The position numbers and the translations under genes are program-made. The notes beneath the pieces were generated by a model. That model saw only the letters and a list, made by a program, of their open reading frames with translations. It ran no database searches and was not told where the DNA came from. From Lachnospiraceae bacterium (GTDB lineage: Bacteria; Bacillota; Clostridia; Lachnospirales; Lachnospiraceae), in NCBI GenBank assembly GCA_014804795.1, contig JAAUZC010000012.1, positions 69,076 to 133,075 of the forward strand: 64,000 bases of DNA, written 5' to 3'. Shown here piece by piece: positions 26,236 through 35,994 of the stretch; position 1 is the stretch's first letter; each line of letters starts with the position of its first letter.

Positions 26236-27501
26236 ATGAAAAAGAAAATAGTAGTTGCTTTATTAACAAGTGCCGTGATCTGTTCACTGGCATTGACAGG
26301 CTGCTCAAAGGAGGCACCGGCATCGGCAGAAAATACCATGCAGACAGAGGAGGAAAGTGTGGAATCGACAGGAGAAAATAACAGCTTGGATGAGACTGAT
26401 GAATCAGAAACAGAGAATGATGTGGTTTCCGATCAGGCAGCAGCGGATGAAGTTGCAGCATTGATCGATGCAATCTATGTGCAGGAGAGAACAGAAGATA
26501 CCGATGCACAGTGTGCGCAGGCAAAAGTGGCATGGGATGCGTTGACAGATGCCCAGAAAGAACTGGTAGAAGGTGAAGAAGCCGATTCTGATTATTTTGG
26601 CAGGGATACGGGTGACGCTTCCAAAGATGATCCGAGAAATCAGGATGATATCGGAGAAAATGAAATTTTGGTAGTCAGCTTCGGAACTTCCTTTAACAGC
26701 AGTCGTGTCGATGACATCAAAGGAATTGAAGATGCAATACAGGCGGCAAATCCTGACTGGTCTGTAAGAAGGGCTTTTACGGCACAGATCATTATTAACC
26801 ATGTACAGGCACGGGATGGAGAGTTTATTGACAATATGGATCAGGCGTTGGAACGTGCAGTAGCAAATGGAGTAAAGAATTTAGTAGTGCAGCCCACCCA
26901 TCTGATGCATGGAGCAGAGTATGATGAACTGATGGAAGCAGTCGAAGCATACAGAGATCAGTTTGAAACAGTAAAGGTTGCGGAGCCTCTTCTTGGCGAG
27001 GTCGGCAAAGATGCATCGGTTGTCAATGAGGATAAGGCGGCGGTTGCGGAAGCGCTTCTTATGGCTGCTGTGGCGGATGCAGGCTATGGGAGTCTGGCAG
27101 ACGCACAGGAAGACAGCACAGCCTTTGTGTTTCTGGGCCATGGAACTTACCATACGGCAAAGGTAAGCTACAGCCAGATGCAGACACAGATGACAGACAT
27201 CGGCTGTGTCAATGCATTTATCGGAACAGTAGAAGGAGATCCGGAGGAAACATCCTGTGAGGCGGTTCTGGATGCTGTAACACAGGCCGGTTATACAAAA
27301 GTAATTCTCCGCCCATTGATGGTTGTAGCAGGTGATCATGCCAATAATGATATGGCAGGAGAAGATGAGGATTCATGGCTCAGTATGTTCAATGCTTCCG
27401 GAAATTTTGAAAGTGTGGATGCACAGATTACAGGTCTTGGCTCTATTGAGGCCATTCAGAAACTTTATGTAGAGCATACAGCAGCAGTATTGGAAGATTA
27501 A
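26236..27501 (+). CDS. cbiK: Lipid-anchored CbiK-type cobaltochelatase
   Basis: 421-residue lipoprotein. The signal peptide ends in the lipobox LALTGC, then an acidic spacer and a helical segment follow to about residue 140; residues 143-420 are the CbiK fold (ILVVSFGTSFNSSR, VRRAFTAQIIINHVQ, VVQPTHLMHGAEY, FVFLGHGTYHTAK, LRPLMVVAGDHANNDM). CbiK inserts cobalt into sirohydrochlorin in the anaerobic B12 route; the conserved His residues in the HLMHG, GHGTYH and GDHANND blocks are the expected metal ligands. Being outside the membrane it cannot easily serve the cytosolic pathway; it may capture cobalt, haem or tetrapyrroles, as proposed for the periplasmic CbiK of Desulfovibrio. First gene after the riboswitch; SD GAGAGGAGAA. 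Confidence 0.85.
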   Translation: MKKKIVVALLTSAVICSLALTGCSKEAPASAENTMQTEEESVESTGENNSLDETDESETENDVVSDQAAADEVAALIDAIYVQERTEDTDAQCAQAKVAWDALTDAQKELVEGEEADSDYFGRDTGDASKDDPRNQDDIGENEILVVSFGTSFNSSRVDDIKGIEDAIQAANPDWSVRRAFTAQIIINHVQARDGEFIDNMDQALERAVANGVKNLVVQPTHLMHGAEYDELMEAVEAYRDQFETVKVAEPLLGEVGKDASVVNEDKAAVAEALLMAAVADAGYGSLADAQEDSTAFVFLGHGTYHTAKVSYSQMQTQMTDIGCVNAFIGTVEGDPEETSCEAVLDAVTQAGYTKVILRPLMVVAGDHANNDMAGEDEDSWLSMFNASGNFESVDAQITGLGSIEAIQKLYVEHTAAVLED

Positions 27502-27518
27502 CGGACGAGGTAAGATGA

Positions 27519-28460
27519 ATGAAGAAATATATAATAATTGTCATTGCTCTTCTCGGTGTCATGCTGTTTGGAGGTTGTGGAAATAACAATAATGCAAAGG
27601 AATCCGATTCTGCGGCAAATACTGCTGTAGAAGAAAGTACTGCGGAATCATCCGAAACTGTACAGGAAATATTACCAGAAGAGCTGACGAAAGATAGAAC
27701 TGAAAGTGATGAAACAGCTAAGCAGGATCAGGAAACAGTCACGCTGCCGGACGGGATTTATACGGCAGAGTTTACAACGGACAGCAGTATGTTTCGCGTA
27801 AATGAAACCTGTGAAGGCAGAGGGACGCTGACAGTAGAGAACGGGGAAATGACAATCCATATTACCCTCGGTTCAAAGAAGATTTTAAATCTTTACCCCG
27901 GACTGGCTGAAGATGCGGCGAAAGAAGGGGCTGAGCTGCTTTTACCGACAGAAGATACTGTAACGTACAGTGACGGTATGACAGAGGAAGTCTATGGTTT
28001 TGATGTGCCTGTTCCTGTGTTGGAAACAGAATTTGATCTGGCGCTGATCGGTACAAAGGGAAAGTGGTATGACCATAAGGTCAGTGTTTCTGATCCGGTT
28101 TTGCTCGAGGAAGATGCACAGACAAAAAACGCGGTTTCTTTGGAAGACGGTACATACAGCATGGAAATCACCTTTGAGGGAGGAAGCGGAAAGGCAAAAA
28201 TTATGTCTCCTGTATCTGTAACCGCGGCAGATGGAAAAGTGACAGCTACCGTACAGTGGAGCAGTCCTAATTATGATTATATGATAGTGGATGGAGAAAA
28301 ATATCTGCCGGTAAATACGGAAGGTGATTCTGTATTTGAGATTCCTGTTCTTATATTTGATGAACCGATGGATGTTATTGGTGATACTGTGGCGATGAGT
28401 AAACCTCATGAAGTGGAATATATACTTACATTTCATTCAGATACAGCGGTCAAAGAATGA
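27519..28460 (+). CDS. Two-domain surface lipoprotein of the B12 uptake cluster
   Basis: 313-residue lipoprotein (lipobox LFGGC) with an acidic spacer and two related beta-rich domains, about residues 75-195 and 207-310. Both open alike (LPDGIYTAEFTTDSS and LEDGTYSMEITFEGG) and both contain a charged strand followed by a hydrophobic one (VENGEMTIHITLGS; AADGKVTATVQWSS), indicating internal duplication. I do not recognise a named family, although similar modules occur in clostridial surface proteins near haem/iron or corrinoid transporters. It lies between the anchored chelatase and the binding protein, with about 17-base and 8-base gaps, so a part in extracellular capture of cobalt, corrinoid or tetrapyrrole is likely. 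Confidence 0.7.
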   Translation: MKKYIIIVIALLGVMLFGGCGNNNNAKESDSAANTAVEESTAESSETVQEILPEELTKDRTESDETAKQDQETVTLPDGIYTAEFTTDSSMFRVNETCEGRGTLTVENGEMTIHITLGSKKILNLYPGLAEDAAKEGAELLLPTEDTVTYSDGMTEEVYGFDVPVPVLETEFDLALIGTKGKWYDHKVSVSDPVLLEEDAQTKNAVSLEDGTYSMEITFEGGSGKAKIMSPVSVTAADGKVTATVQWSSPNYDYMIVDGEKYLPVNTEGDSVFEIPVLIFDEPMDVIGDTVAMSKPHEVEYILTFHSDTAVKE

Positions 28461-28468
28461 GGGATAAG

Positions 28469-29656
28469 ATGAAAGGAAGGAAAAAGGCGTTTATTTTGCT
28501 GTTGATAGGGCTGCTGTGGCTGCATGGCTGCGGCAGTCCTTCTCCCGACACTGAATCCATGACAGATACAAGCGCGGAAACAGAGTCAGAGCCGGAACTA
28601 TTAGATTCTGATACAGGAGAGGCACTGGTTTATGAGGGGAGCCCGGAACTGCAGTATGCGGAAAATTTTAAAATTGATCATTACGAGGGCGGCTATACTC
28701 TGTTGAAGATAATAAGGGATGGAACACAGTTTTTGATCGTACCGGAAAATGGAGAAGTGCCGCAAACTTTAGACAAAGAAATTGTGGTACTCAGGCGTCC
28801 AATCAAAGATATCTATCTGGTGGCATCTTCGGTAATGGATATTTTCAGCGAGCTGGATGGACTGGATTCCATTGCTTTTTCGGGACAAAAGGAGGACGGC
28901 TGGTATATTGCATCGGCCAGAGAGGAAATGCGTAAGGGCAATATCCTGTACGCAGGAAAATACAGTAAGCCGGATTATGAACTGCTTGTTTCAGAACACT
29001 GTGCGCTTGCCATAGAAAATATGATGATCTTGCACTCCCCTGAAGTAGTGGAAAATCTGGAGAATTTCGGAATTCCTGTTATGATAGACTATTCCAGCTA
29101 TGAGACGCATCCTCTTGGCAGGGTGGAGTGGGTGAAGTTTTATGGAGCGCTGCTTGGAAAGGAAGAGGAAGCAGAAAGAATATTTACAGAACAGGTAGCA
29201 ATCCTTGAGAGGGTAAGCGCGTCTGAAAGAACAGATAAAACAGTAGCATTCTTTTTTATTACTTCCAATGGTCTGGTGCAAGTGCGCCAGTCTGCCGATT
29301 ATGTTCCGAAGATGATAGAACTTGCAGGAGGTAGCTATGTTTTTCAAGATTTAGGCGATCCGGAAACAAAACGCTCTACCATGAATATGCAGGTAGAAGA
29401 ATTTTATGCCGGTGCAAAAGATGCGGATTTTTTGATTTATAACAGTTCCATTGACGGTGGTGTTTCCGATGTGGAGGAGCTTCTTGATAAATGCGGACCG
29501 CTTGCAGATTTTAAGGCTGTGAAAGAAGGAAATGTGTGGTGTACCACAAACGATATGTACCAACAGTCTCTTGCAATTGGATATTTTATAGAGGATATTC
29601 ATGCGATGATCCAGGGAGAAAATGAGGACATGCACTATCTTTATCATTTGGATTGA
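28469..29656 (+). CDS. ABC transporter substrate-binding lipoprotein, BtuF/FepB-like
   Basis: 395-residue lipoprotein: lipobox LLWLHGC, short acidic spacer, then a class III binding-protein fold of the siderophore/vitamin B12 type, with QTLDKEIVVLRRPIKDIYLV, SELDGLDSIAFSGQ, the hinge-preceding PDYELLVSEHCALAIENMM and the second lobe DKTVAFFFITSNGLVQVR. It should present a corrinoid (or a metal chelate) to the BtuCD-like transporter encoded next. Its place directly under a cobalamin riboswitch supports a corrinoid or cobalt ligand. The ATG at 28469 has GAGGG at proper distance; an ATG at 28457 overlaps the previous stop but lacks SD. Confidence 0.85.
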   Translation: MKGRKKAFILLLIGLLWLHGCGSPSPDTESMTDTSAETESEPELLDSDTGEALVYEGSPELQYAENFKIDHYEGGYTLLKIIRDGTQFLIVPENGEVPQTLDKEIVVLRRPIKDIYLVASSVMDIFSELDGLDSIAFSGQKEDGWYIASAREEMRKGNILYAGKYSKPDYELLVSEHCALAIENMMILHSPEVVENLENFGIPVMIDYSSYETHPLGRVEWVKFYGALLGKEEEAERIFTEQVAILERVSASERTDKTVAFFFITSNGLVQVRQSADYVPKMIELAGGSYVFQDLGDPETKRSTMNMQVEEFYAGAKDADFLIYNSSIDGGVSDVEELLDKCGPLADFKAVKEGNVWCTTNDMYQQSLAIGYFIEDIHAMIQGENEDMHYLYHLD

Positions 29657-29731
29657 AATACCCTATGGGTATCCTCTGTGTCTTAAAATGGACAATGATA
29701 TTGAACGGCTGACCGGAAAGGGTATGATTCT

Positions 29732-30751
29732 ATGAATCTGAACAGAAAAAATAGAAGCATTATCGCGTTCTTATTGCTTGGAGTTTGTGTTTTCCTTTTT
29801 TTCATACTGAATATCTGTATTGGAAGTGTCAGGATCGCATTACCGGATGTGGCAAGATCATTTAGCGGGCGGGAAAGTAGTGAAACGGCAGTAAGAATTC
29901 TGTGGGATATCAGGCTCCCTAGAGCGATTGCAGTATTAATTCTCGGCGGAGCGCTTTCACTGGCGGGATATCTTCTGCAGACATTTTTCAATAATCCGAT
30001 CGCTGGGCCGTTTGTTTTGGGAATTTCTTCCGGTGCTAAAATGGTGGTGGCACTTGTCATGGTTTTTCTCATGGGAAAGGGAATCAAAGTGATATCGGCG
30101 GCTATGATATTTGCCGCGTTTATTGGCGCCCTGCTGTCTATGGGCTTTGTACTTTTGATGTCTCGCAAAATCCATAATATGTCAATGCTGGTAGTCAGCG
30201 GCGTTATGATCGGTTACATCTGCTCGGCAGTTACGGAATTAGTAGTTACCTTTGCCAATGATGCGGATATTGTGAATCTCCATAACTGGTCAAGGGGAAG
30301 TTTTTCGGGAATGACATGGGAAAACGTAAAAGTTATGACAATAGTAGTTTTTGTAGTGTTTTTTGCGGTTTTTCTTATGTCAAAGCCGCTTAGCGCCTAT
30401 CAGCTGGGCGATGCCTATGCGCGGAATGTGGGGGTTGATCTGCAGCTTTTGCGTGTATGTATTGTGATGTTTTCCAGTATTTTATCAGCCTGTGTTGTAG
30501 CATTTGCGGGACCGATTTCTTTTGTTGGAATCGCAGTACCACATCTGGTTAAGAAATTATTGAATGAGGCAGAACCGATCCGGATGATACCGGCCTGCTT
30601 TGTCGGAGGAAGCGCTTTTTGTCTGTTTTGTGATCTGCTTGCGAAGACAATGCTTGCGCCGACAGAACTGAGTATCAGTACCGTGACAGCAATTTTTGGT
30701 GCGCCGGTGGTACTTTGGATCATAAAGCGAAAAGAAAATCTAAGACGATAA
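29732..30751 (+). CDS. btuC: FecCD/BtuC-family ABC transporter permease
   Basis: 339-residue permease with about ten membrane helices. Family marks are WDIRLPRAIAVLILGGALSL, AGYLLQTFFNNPIAGPFVLG, SSGAKMV, the LGDAYARNVGVDLQLLR segment that contacts the ATPase and FAGPISFVGIAVPHLVKKLL. Together with the flanking binding protein and ATPase it makes a BtuCDF-type importer. A small hairpin ATACCC-TAT-GGGTAT (29658-29672) lies in the 75-base gap before it, without a T-run. Substrate inferred from the riboswitch and the downstream biosynthetic genes. Confidence 0.9.
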   Translation: MNLNRKNRSIIAFLLLGVCVFLFFILNICIGSVRIALPDVARSFSGRESSETAVRILWDIRLPRAIAVLILGGALSLAGYLLQTFFNNPIAGPFVLGISSGAKMVVALVMVFLMGKGIKVISAAMIFAAFIGALLSMGFVLLMSRKIHNMSMLVVSGVMIGYICSAVTELVVTFANDADIVNLHNWSRGSFSGMTWENVKVMTIVVFVVFFAVFLMSKPLSAYQLGDAYARNVGVDLQLLRVCIVMFSSILSACVVAFAGPISFVGIAVPHLVKKLLNEAEPIRMIPACFVGGSAFCLFCDLLAKTMLAPTELSISTVTAIFGAPVVLWIIKRKENLRR

Positions 30752-30795
30752 AGGATGCCCCTAAAATTTTCTATGTTTCGTTTTAGGAGAAAAAC

Positions 30796-31584
30796 ATGAA
30801 AAACTATTATTTTTCCACAAAAAAGATGTGTGTGGGGTATGATAATAAACCACTAATAAAGGATATGGAAATTGTACTGCCGCGAGGGGAGGTCTTGTGC
30901 CTGATCGGTCCGAACGGGGCAGGGAAATCTACCGTTTTAAAAAGTATTGCGAGGCAGCTTGCGCTGCTTGGCGGAACGGTATATCTCGGAGAAGATGATC
31001 TGTCTGAAATGAAGGCAGATGAACTGGCAAAGAGAATGTCCGTAGTGTTCACGGAGAAGGTAAAGGCGGAACTGAAAAGCTGTAGGGATATGGTTGCGAC
31101 AGGACGTTATCCGTATACCGGATGGTTTGGCATATTATCGGAAGAAGATGAGCGGATCGTCAGTGAAGTGATGGAGCTTACCCATATAACAGATATCAGT
31201 GAAAAAGATTTTGACAGGATAAGCGACGGTCAGAAGCAGCGAGTGATGCTGACCAGGGCAATCTGTCAGGAGCCGGAAATCGTGATATTGGATGAACCGA
31301 CGTCTTATCTGGATATCAAATATAAGCTGGAATTTTTGTCATTATTACAGGAAATGAGGGAGAAAAGGGGATTGACGGTCATCATGTCCTTACACGAACT
31401 GGAACTGGCAAAGATTGTTTCCGATAAAATACTCTGTTTGAAGGGGGAGTATGTGGAACGATACGGGACACCGGAAGAGATTTTTGAATCAGATTTTATA
31501 GCGCGATTATTTGATCTAAATGAAAAAAACTTTGCCGGAAATAAAAAGCTCCTTGCGTATATGAAGCAGATTGGAACGTATTGA
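30796..31584 (+). CDS. btuD: BtuD/FepC-type ABC transporter ATPase
   Basis: 262-residue ATPase of the siderophore/B12 importer family: Walker [10 protein letters not shown]-loop region [10 protein letters not shown], signature ISDGQKQR (usual SGGQ is altered to SDGQ, common in this family), Walker [14 protein letters not shown] and the switch His in [18 protein letters not shown] sits 7 bases before the ATG. It completes the uptake part of the operon. Confidence 0.92.
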   Translation: MKNYYFSTKKMCVGYDNKPLIKDMEIVLPRGEVLCLIGPNGAGKSTVLKSIARQLALLGGTVYLGEDDLSEMKADELAKRMSVVFTEKVKAELKSCRDMVATGRYPYTGWFGILSEEDERIVSEVMELTHITDISEKDFDRISDGQKQRVMLTRAICQEPEIVILDEPTSYLDIKYKLEFLSLLQEMREKRGLTVIMSLHELELAKIVSDKILCLKGEYVERYGTPEEIFESDFIARLFDLNEKNFAGNKKLLAYMKQIGTY

Positions 31585-31634
31585 GAGGAAAAGATTGTGT
31601 ATGCACAAAGAGTTTCGTAGAAGTGAGGGCAATT

Positions 31635-33116
31635 ATGGCAAAGGTTATTATGATACAGGGAACCATGTCCGGCGTGGGTAAGAGTCTTTTGACAGCGGGA
31701 TTATGCAGGATTATGAAACGGGACGGATACAGGGTGGCTCCTTTTAAATCCCAGAATATGGCGCTCAATTCTTTTGTTACGAAGGAAGGGCTGGAAATGG
31801 GAAGGGCTCAGGTCATGCAGGCGGAAGCGGCGGGAATTGCCCCGCTTGTCTGTATGAATCCGATCTTATTAAAGCCGACAAATCATACCGGTTCACAGGT
31901 GATCGTAAACGGACAGGTGCTTGGGAATATGAGCGCGAGAGAATATTTCGCCTATAAACGCAATCTGATTCCGGATATTAAAAGAGCTTTCCAGAAATTG
32001 GAGGAAGTCGCGGATATCATTGTGATAGAAGGTGCGGGAAGTCCGGCGGAGATAAATTTACGTGAAAATGATATCGTCAATATGGGACTGGCAGAGATAG
32101 TGGATGCTCCGGTATTGCTGGCAGGTGATATTGACAGAGGCGGCGTATTCGCACAGCTTCTGGGGACGCTGATGCTGCTTACGGAAACGGAAAGGAAACG
32201 GGTAAAAGGACTGATCATTAATAAATTCAGAGGTGATTCGTCATTGCTTGATTCCGGTATTGAAATACTGGAAAAAAAGGGAGGTATTCCGGTAGCGGGT
32301 ATAGTACCTTATATGGATATACAATTGGAGGATGAGGACAGTCTGACAGAACGCTTTAATAAAAAAGAAAGGGGAAAGATAGATATAGCGGTTATCAGAT
32401 ATCCCAGAATTTCTAACTTTACGGATTTTAATGTGTTTGAACAGATACCGGAGGTGTCCGTGCGTTATGTTGCTTCGGCGGCAGAATTAGGGTATCCGGA
32501 TATGATCTTTTTGCCGGGTAGCAAGAATACAATGAGTGATCTTGACTGGATGCGCGAAAATGGGCTGGAGGCAGCAGTAAAGGAAATAGCGGAAATGATA
32601 CCGGTTTGCGGGATATGCGGCGGATATCAGATGATGGGAGAGCAGATATCCGATCCGGAAGGCATGGAAAACGGCGGGACTATGAAAGGAATGGGATTAT
32701 TGCCTGTAAAAACATGGCTGAAACATGAAAAAGTGCGGCGTCAGGTACATGGTACAGTGAATGAAATGGAGGGCTTTTTTTCCGTACTTTCCGGACTGGA
32801 GTTTGATGGATATGAGATACATATGGGGAATAGCGTAGATCAAACGCAGTCTTTCTTACCAGAAGCGGCGTTTGTGACCGGAAGAAATGAAAATGTATGT
32901 GGAACGTATATCCATGGAATATTTGACAGGGCCGCGGTTGCGACCGCGCTTGTGGCGGCATTGGCGGATAATAAGGGATTATCCGTGGAATCGGGGGCTT
33001 GCATTGATTATAAGGATTTCAAAGAGAAACAGTATGATACACTGGCAGATATTTTATCGGAGTATCTGAACATGGAGGAAATATATGGAATGCTCAGGGA
33101 GTCACATATTAGATAA
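31635..33116 (+). CDS. cobQ: Cobyric acid synthase
   Basis: 493-residue CobQ/CbiP, which amidates side chains b, d, e and g of adenosylcobyrinate a,c-diamide using glutamine and ATP. The synthetase domain starts with [20 protein letters not shown] and has [12 protein letters not shown] and [13 protein letters not shown]; the C-terminal class I glutamine amidotransferase domain has the nucleophile in [11 protein letters not shown] and the His in YIHGIFD. The ATG at 31635 is chosen for GAGGG 6 bases upstream; the open frame reaches to 31581 without a suitable start. The gene overlaps cobT by 32 bases, pointing to coupled translation. Confidence 0.95.
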   Translation: MAKVIMIQGTMSGVGKSLLTAGLCRIMKRDGYRVAPFKSQNMALNSFVTKEGLEMGRAQVMQAEAAGIAPLVCMNPILLKPTNHTGSQVIVNGQVLGNMSAREYFAYKRNLIPDIKRAFQKLEEVADIIVIEGAGSPAEINLRENDIVNMGLAEIVDAPVLLAGDIDRGGVFAQLLGTLMLLTETERKRVKGLIINKFRGDSSLLDSGIEILEKKGGIPVAGIVPYMDIQLEDEDSLTERFNKKERGKIDIAVIRYPRISNFTDFNVFEQIPEVSVRYVASAAELGYPDMIFLPGSKNTMSDLDWMRENGLEAAVKEIAEMIPVCGICGGYQMMGEQISDPEGMENGGTMKGMGLLPVKTWLKHEKVRRQVHGTVNEMEGFFSVLSGLEFDGYEIHMGNSVDQTQSFLPEAAFVTGRNENVCGTYIHGIFDRAAVATALVAALADNKGLSVESGACIDYKDFKEKQYDTLADILSEYLNMEEIYGMLRESHIR

Positions 33117-34179
33117 CCGTACAGCGGAAACTTTGGATAAGCTGAAATTGGAAGAACCGGACTGTAAAATATATAAAAAAGTATTGGGAAATTGGGATTC
33201 CATAGCGAAGCCTCTTGACGGAATGGGAAGATTTGAGACGATTACTGCACAGATTGGCGCAATTTCAGGTACGGAAGAAATGGAACTTACAAAAAAGGCT
33301 GTCATTATTATGTGCGCGGATAATGGAATTGTGGAGGAAGGCGTTAGTCAGTCCGGTCAGGAAGTTACGGCAGCAGTAGCGGAGCAGATGGGAAAAGGCG
33401 CGTCATCTGTAGGGAAAATGGCGGAAGTGATCGGGGCAGATACGATTCCTGTAGATATCGGAATTAATCAAAAAGAGCAGATTGCGGGAGTGCTTAATAG
33501 AAAAATCCGTCGTGGAACCAGAAATTTCAGTAGGGAACCGGCTATGACGAGAGAAGAAGCTGTCAGGGCAATTTTTACCGGTATGGAAATTGTGGAAGAG
33601 TGCAAAAGGAAAGGATATCAAATTCTTGCAACCGGAGAAATGGGAATCGGAAATACCACAACGAGCAGTGCGGTTGCTATGGCGTTGCTCAGATGCGAAG
33701 TCGATGCAGTGACCGGAAGAGGTGCCGGGCTTTGCGATGAAAAATTAGAGCGTAAAAAGCAGATTATCACGGAGGCAGTCCAAAAGAATAAACTCTATGA
33801 AGCGGAACCGCTTACTGTGCTGGAAACAGTCGGGGGATTGGATATTGCCGGACTTGCGGGGGTATGCATTGGCGGGGGAGTGTTTCATATACCGGTAGTG
33901 CTTGACGGTGTGATCAGCATGACAGCGGCATTGCTTGCAGAAAGAATCGTACAGGGAACCGTACAGTATCTGATTCCATCACATAAAGGTAAAGAACCGG
34001 CAGTGGAAAAGATTATGAAGGAATTAAAGCTAGAGCCTGTGATAGACGGCCGGATGGCATTGGGCGAAGGGACAGGAGCCGTGATGATGCTGTCGCTATT
34101 AGAAATGGCAATGTGTGTTTATCGTAAGAGAACTCTGTTTTCGGATATTAAAGTGGAACAATATGAAAGGTATTCGTAA
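33085..34179 (+). CDS. cobT: Nicotinate-nucleotide:dimethylbenzimidazole phosphoribosyltransferase
   Basis: 364-residue CobT, which turns the lower-ligand base and nicotinate mononucleotide into alpha-ribazole phosphate for the nucleotide loop. Motifs: [61 protein letters not shown] and the catalytic Glu in [13 protein letters not shown]-type sequence ([12 protein letters not shown]). SD GGAGG is inside the end of cobQ. The operon contains no bza or bluB genes for making the base, so the lower ligand is salvaged or made elsewhere. Confidence 0.95.
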   Translation: MECSGSHILDNRTAETLDKLKLEEPDCKIYKKVLGNWDSIAKPLDGMGRFETITAQIGAISGTEEMELTKKAVIIMCADNGIVEEGVSQSGQEVTAAVAEQMGKGASSVGKMAEVIGADTIPVDIGINQKEQIAGVLNRKIRRGTRNFSREPAMTREEAVRAIFTGMEIVEECKRKGYQILATGEMGIGNTTTSSAVAMALLRCEVDAVTGRGAGLCDEKLERKKQIITEAVQKNKLYEAEPLTVLETVGGLDIAGLAGVCIGGGVFHIPVVLDGVISMTAALLAERIVQGTVQYLIPSHKGKEPAVEKIMKELKLEPVIDGRMALGEGTGAVMMLSLLEMAMCVYRKRTLFSDIKVEQYERYS

Positions 34180-34181
34180 AT

Positions 34182-34778
34182 ATGATGGTTTTGGTTGTTG
34201 GAGGAAGCGGAAGCGGCAAATCTTCTTATGCAGAAGAGACAGCTGTTTCTCTTGCACAGGAAAGTGTGAAAGAAATTGTCATGAAAAAATATTATCTTGC
34301 AACGATGCAGGTTTTTGATGAGGAAGGGCGTAAGAGGGTTGACAGACACAGGAATCTAAGAAGAGGCAAGGAATTTGTCACGATTGAACAGCCGACAGGA
34401 ATTTCGGGAGCACTGAAAAAAATGGAAACGGGAGAGCGGACTGTTTTGTTGGAATGTATCTCTAACCTGACGGCAAATGAGATGTTTTCAGGAAAGAAAG
34501 CTAATACAAAAATGCAGGTTATGGAAGATATCATATGCGGTATAAAGCAGTTAAAAGAACAGACAACACATTTCATCGTGGTGAGCAACAATGTATTTGA
34601 AGACGGAATTACTTACGACGAAACAACAACGGAGTATATTCATGCAATGGGAATGATAAACCATAAACTTGCAGCATTGGCTGATTGGGTAGTGGAAGTG
34701 GTAGCAGGGATTCCGATTATTATAAAAAATCCGGCAAAGCGGGATTTTCCGCGCGCGAGCGGACTGAGAAAGCAGTAA
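34182..34778 (+). CDS. cobU: Adenosylcobinamide kinase/guanylyltransferase
   Basis: 198-residue CobU-type P-loop protein (VVGGSGSGKSSYAEE) that phosphorylates adenosylcobinamide and transfers GMP to it. The His that carries GMP is in DRHRNLRRGKEFVTIEQP; LLECISNLTANEMF and FIVVSNNVFEDGITYDETT correspond to the later family blocks, but the usual C-terminal EVGxGIVP...GRxxQ segment is diverged here (HAMGMINHKLAALADWVVEV). A second, short CobU-like gene downstream keeps that C-terminal segment intact, so the two may share the work. It starts two bases after cobT. Confidence 0.85.
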   Translation: MMVLVVGGSGSGKSSYAEETAVSLAQESVKEIVMKKYYLATMQVFDEEGRKRVDRHRNLRRGKEFVTIEQPTGISGALKKMETGERTVLLECISNLTANEMFSGKKANTKMQVMEDIICGIKQLKEQTTHFIVVSNNVFEDGITYDETTTEYIHAMGMINHKLAALADWVVEVVAGIPIIIKNPAKRDFPRASGLRKQ

Positions 34779-34831
34779 TTTCAACTCCGTGGGCTGCGCA
34801 TATAAAATAATAGCGGCGAAAGGAAACAGAT

Positions 34832-35605
34832 ATGCAAGTGATAAAATCTTTTTTTATAGCGGTATCCGTTTATTCTCGAATTCCGGTTCCAGGATTTGAG
34901 TGGAAAGAAGATGACATGAAATATGTCTTTTGCTTTTTCCCGTGGATTGGAGCACTGATTGGCGGTTGTATTTATTTTTGGAACTATTTATGCAGCATTT
35001 ATAAGATAGAGGTTTTGTGTAAAAGTGCGATAGGAATGGCTATTCCGGTTTTTATTACGGGGGGATTTCATATAGACGGTTTTATGGATACGATGGATGC
35101 GATACATTCTTATAGTCCAAAGGAGAGAAAATTGGAAATTCTAAAGGACTCCCATATTGGAGCCTTTGCAGTTATTATGCTTGCTGCCTATGGACTGGTC
35201 TTTTTGGGAGCATTTTCAGAGATAGAAAATGTGGCACTGTTGAAGATAGTATGCGGCGGTTTTTTCCTGTCGCGTTGTTTATGTGGGATTAGTGCCGTTT
35301 CCTTTCCGCCTGCAAAAAAGGATGGGATGCTTTATACTTTTGCGGACAGTTCCCATAAAAAGATCGTGAGAATCTCGTTATATATGCAAAGTGCGGCATG
35401 TATTGGTCTGATGTGTTTTTGGTCATTTCCCACAGGTCTGACCGTGGCAGTCTCGGCTGTATTAGCATTTATTTATTATTATTACAGGAGCAGGAAGGAA
35501 TTTGGAGGAATTACCGGCGATACAGCTGGATTTTTTGTACTTCTCTGTGAAGTATGTATTGTAGTAATTGCAGCATTTATTGATGTTTTTATGTGGAAAG
35601 CGTGA
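34832..35605 (+). CDS. cobS: Adenosylcobinamide-GDP ribazoletransferase (cobalamin synthase)
   Basis: 257-residue integral membrane enzyme that joins adenosylcobinamide-GDP with alpha-ribazole (phosphate), the last step of cobalamin assembly. Hallmarks are FFIAVSVYSRIPVPGFEW, the acidic GGFHIDGFMDTMDAIHSY (metal-binding Asp residues), KDSHIGAFAVIMLAAYGL and the C-terminal GGITGDTAGFFVLLCEV. Multiple hydrophobic helices agree. SD GAAAGGAAAC precedes the ATG. Confidence 0.93.
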   Translation: MQVIKSFFIAVSVYSRIPVPGFEWKEDDMKYVFCFFPWIGALIGGCIYFWNYLCSIYKIEVLCKSAIGMAIPVFITGGFHIDGFMDTMDAIHSYSPKERKLEILKDSHIGAFAVIMLAAYGLVFLGAFSEIENVALLKIVCGGFFLSRCLCGISAVSFPPAKKDGMLYTFADSSHKKIVRISLYMQSAACIGLMCFWSFPTGLTVAVSAVLAFIYYYYRSRKEFGGITGDTAGFFVLLCEVCIVVIAAFIDVFMWKA

Positions 35606-35610
35606 AGAAA

Positions 35611-35994
35611 ATGAAATTAGTAATAGGCGGAACAGCGCAGGGAAAATTGGAGTATGTACTTCTAAAGTATGATGTGCAAAAAAATATGGTGTGGAATGGC
35701 GTTTTGCCAAATGAAATGGAATTAAATGAAAACATCGTGATTATCAATCACTTTCATCAGTGGATTAAGAGCCGTATGATAAGTGGTGGATGTCCGGAAG
35801 ATGAAATTATGTCATTTTTGGATTGCCATGAGGACTGTATTATTATATGCGATGAGATTGGAAACGGGATTGTTCCGATAGATGCGTTTGAAAGAGAATA
35901 CAGGGAACGTGTGGGAAGGATTCTTGTGCAGCTTGCAAAGAGAGCAGAGGGAGTAGAGCGTATCATATGCGGAATCGGACAGAAAATCAAATAA
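35611..35994 (+). CDS. Short CobU-like protein with degenerate P-loop
   Basis: 127-residue relative of CobU/CobP. It keeps the start MKLVIGGTAQGKLEYV, whose P-loop lacks the final Ser/Thr (GKL where GKS/T is usual), skips the middle of CobU including the GMP-carrying His block, and keeps the end: ICDEIGNGIVPIDAFEREYR and ERVGRILVQLAKRAEGVERI, matching the EVGxGIVPxxxxxRxFRDxxG region. It may be a partner or regulator of the neighbouring CobU, or a minimal kinase. Short versions of this kind occur in clostridial cob operons. The ATG at 35611 gives the natural N-terminus; the in-frame ATG at 35593 lies inside cobS. Its stop shares a base with the next start (TAATG). Confidence 0.75.
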   Translation: MKLVIGGTAQGKLEYVLLKYDVQKNMVWNGVLPNEMELNENIVIINHFHQWIKSRMISGGCPEDEIMSFLDCHEDCIIICDEIGNGIVPIDAFEREYRERVGRILVQLAKRAEGVERIICGIGQKIK

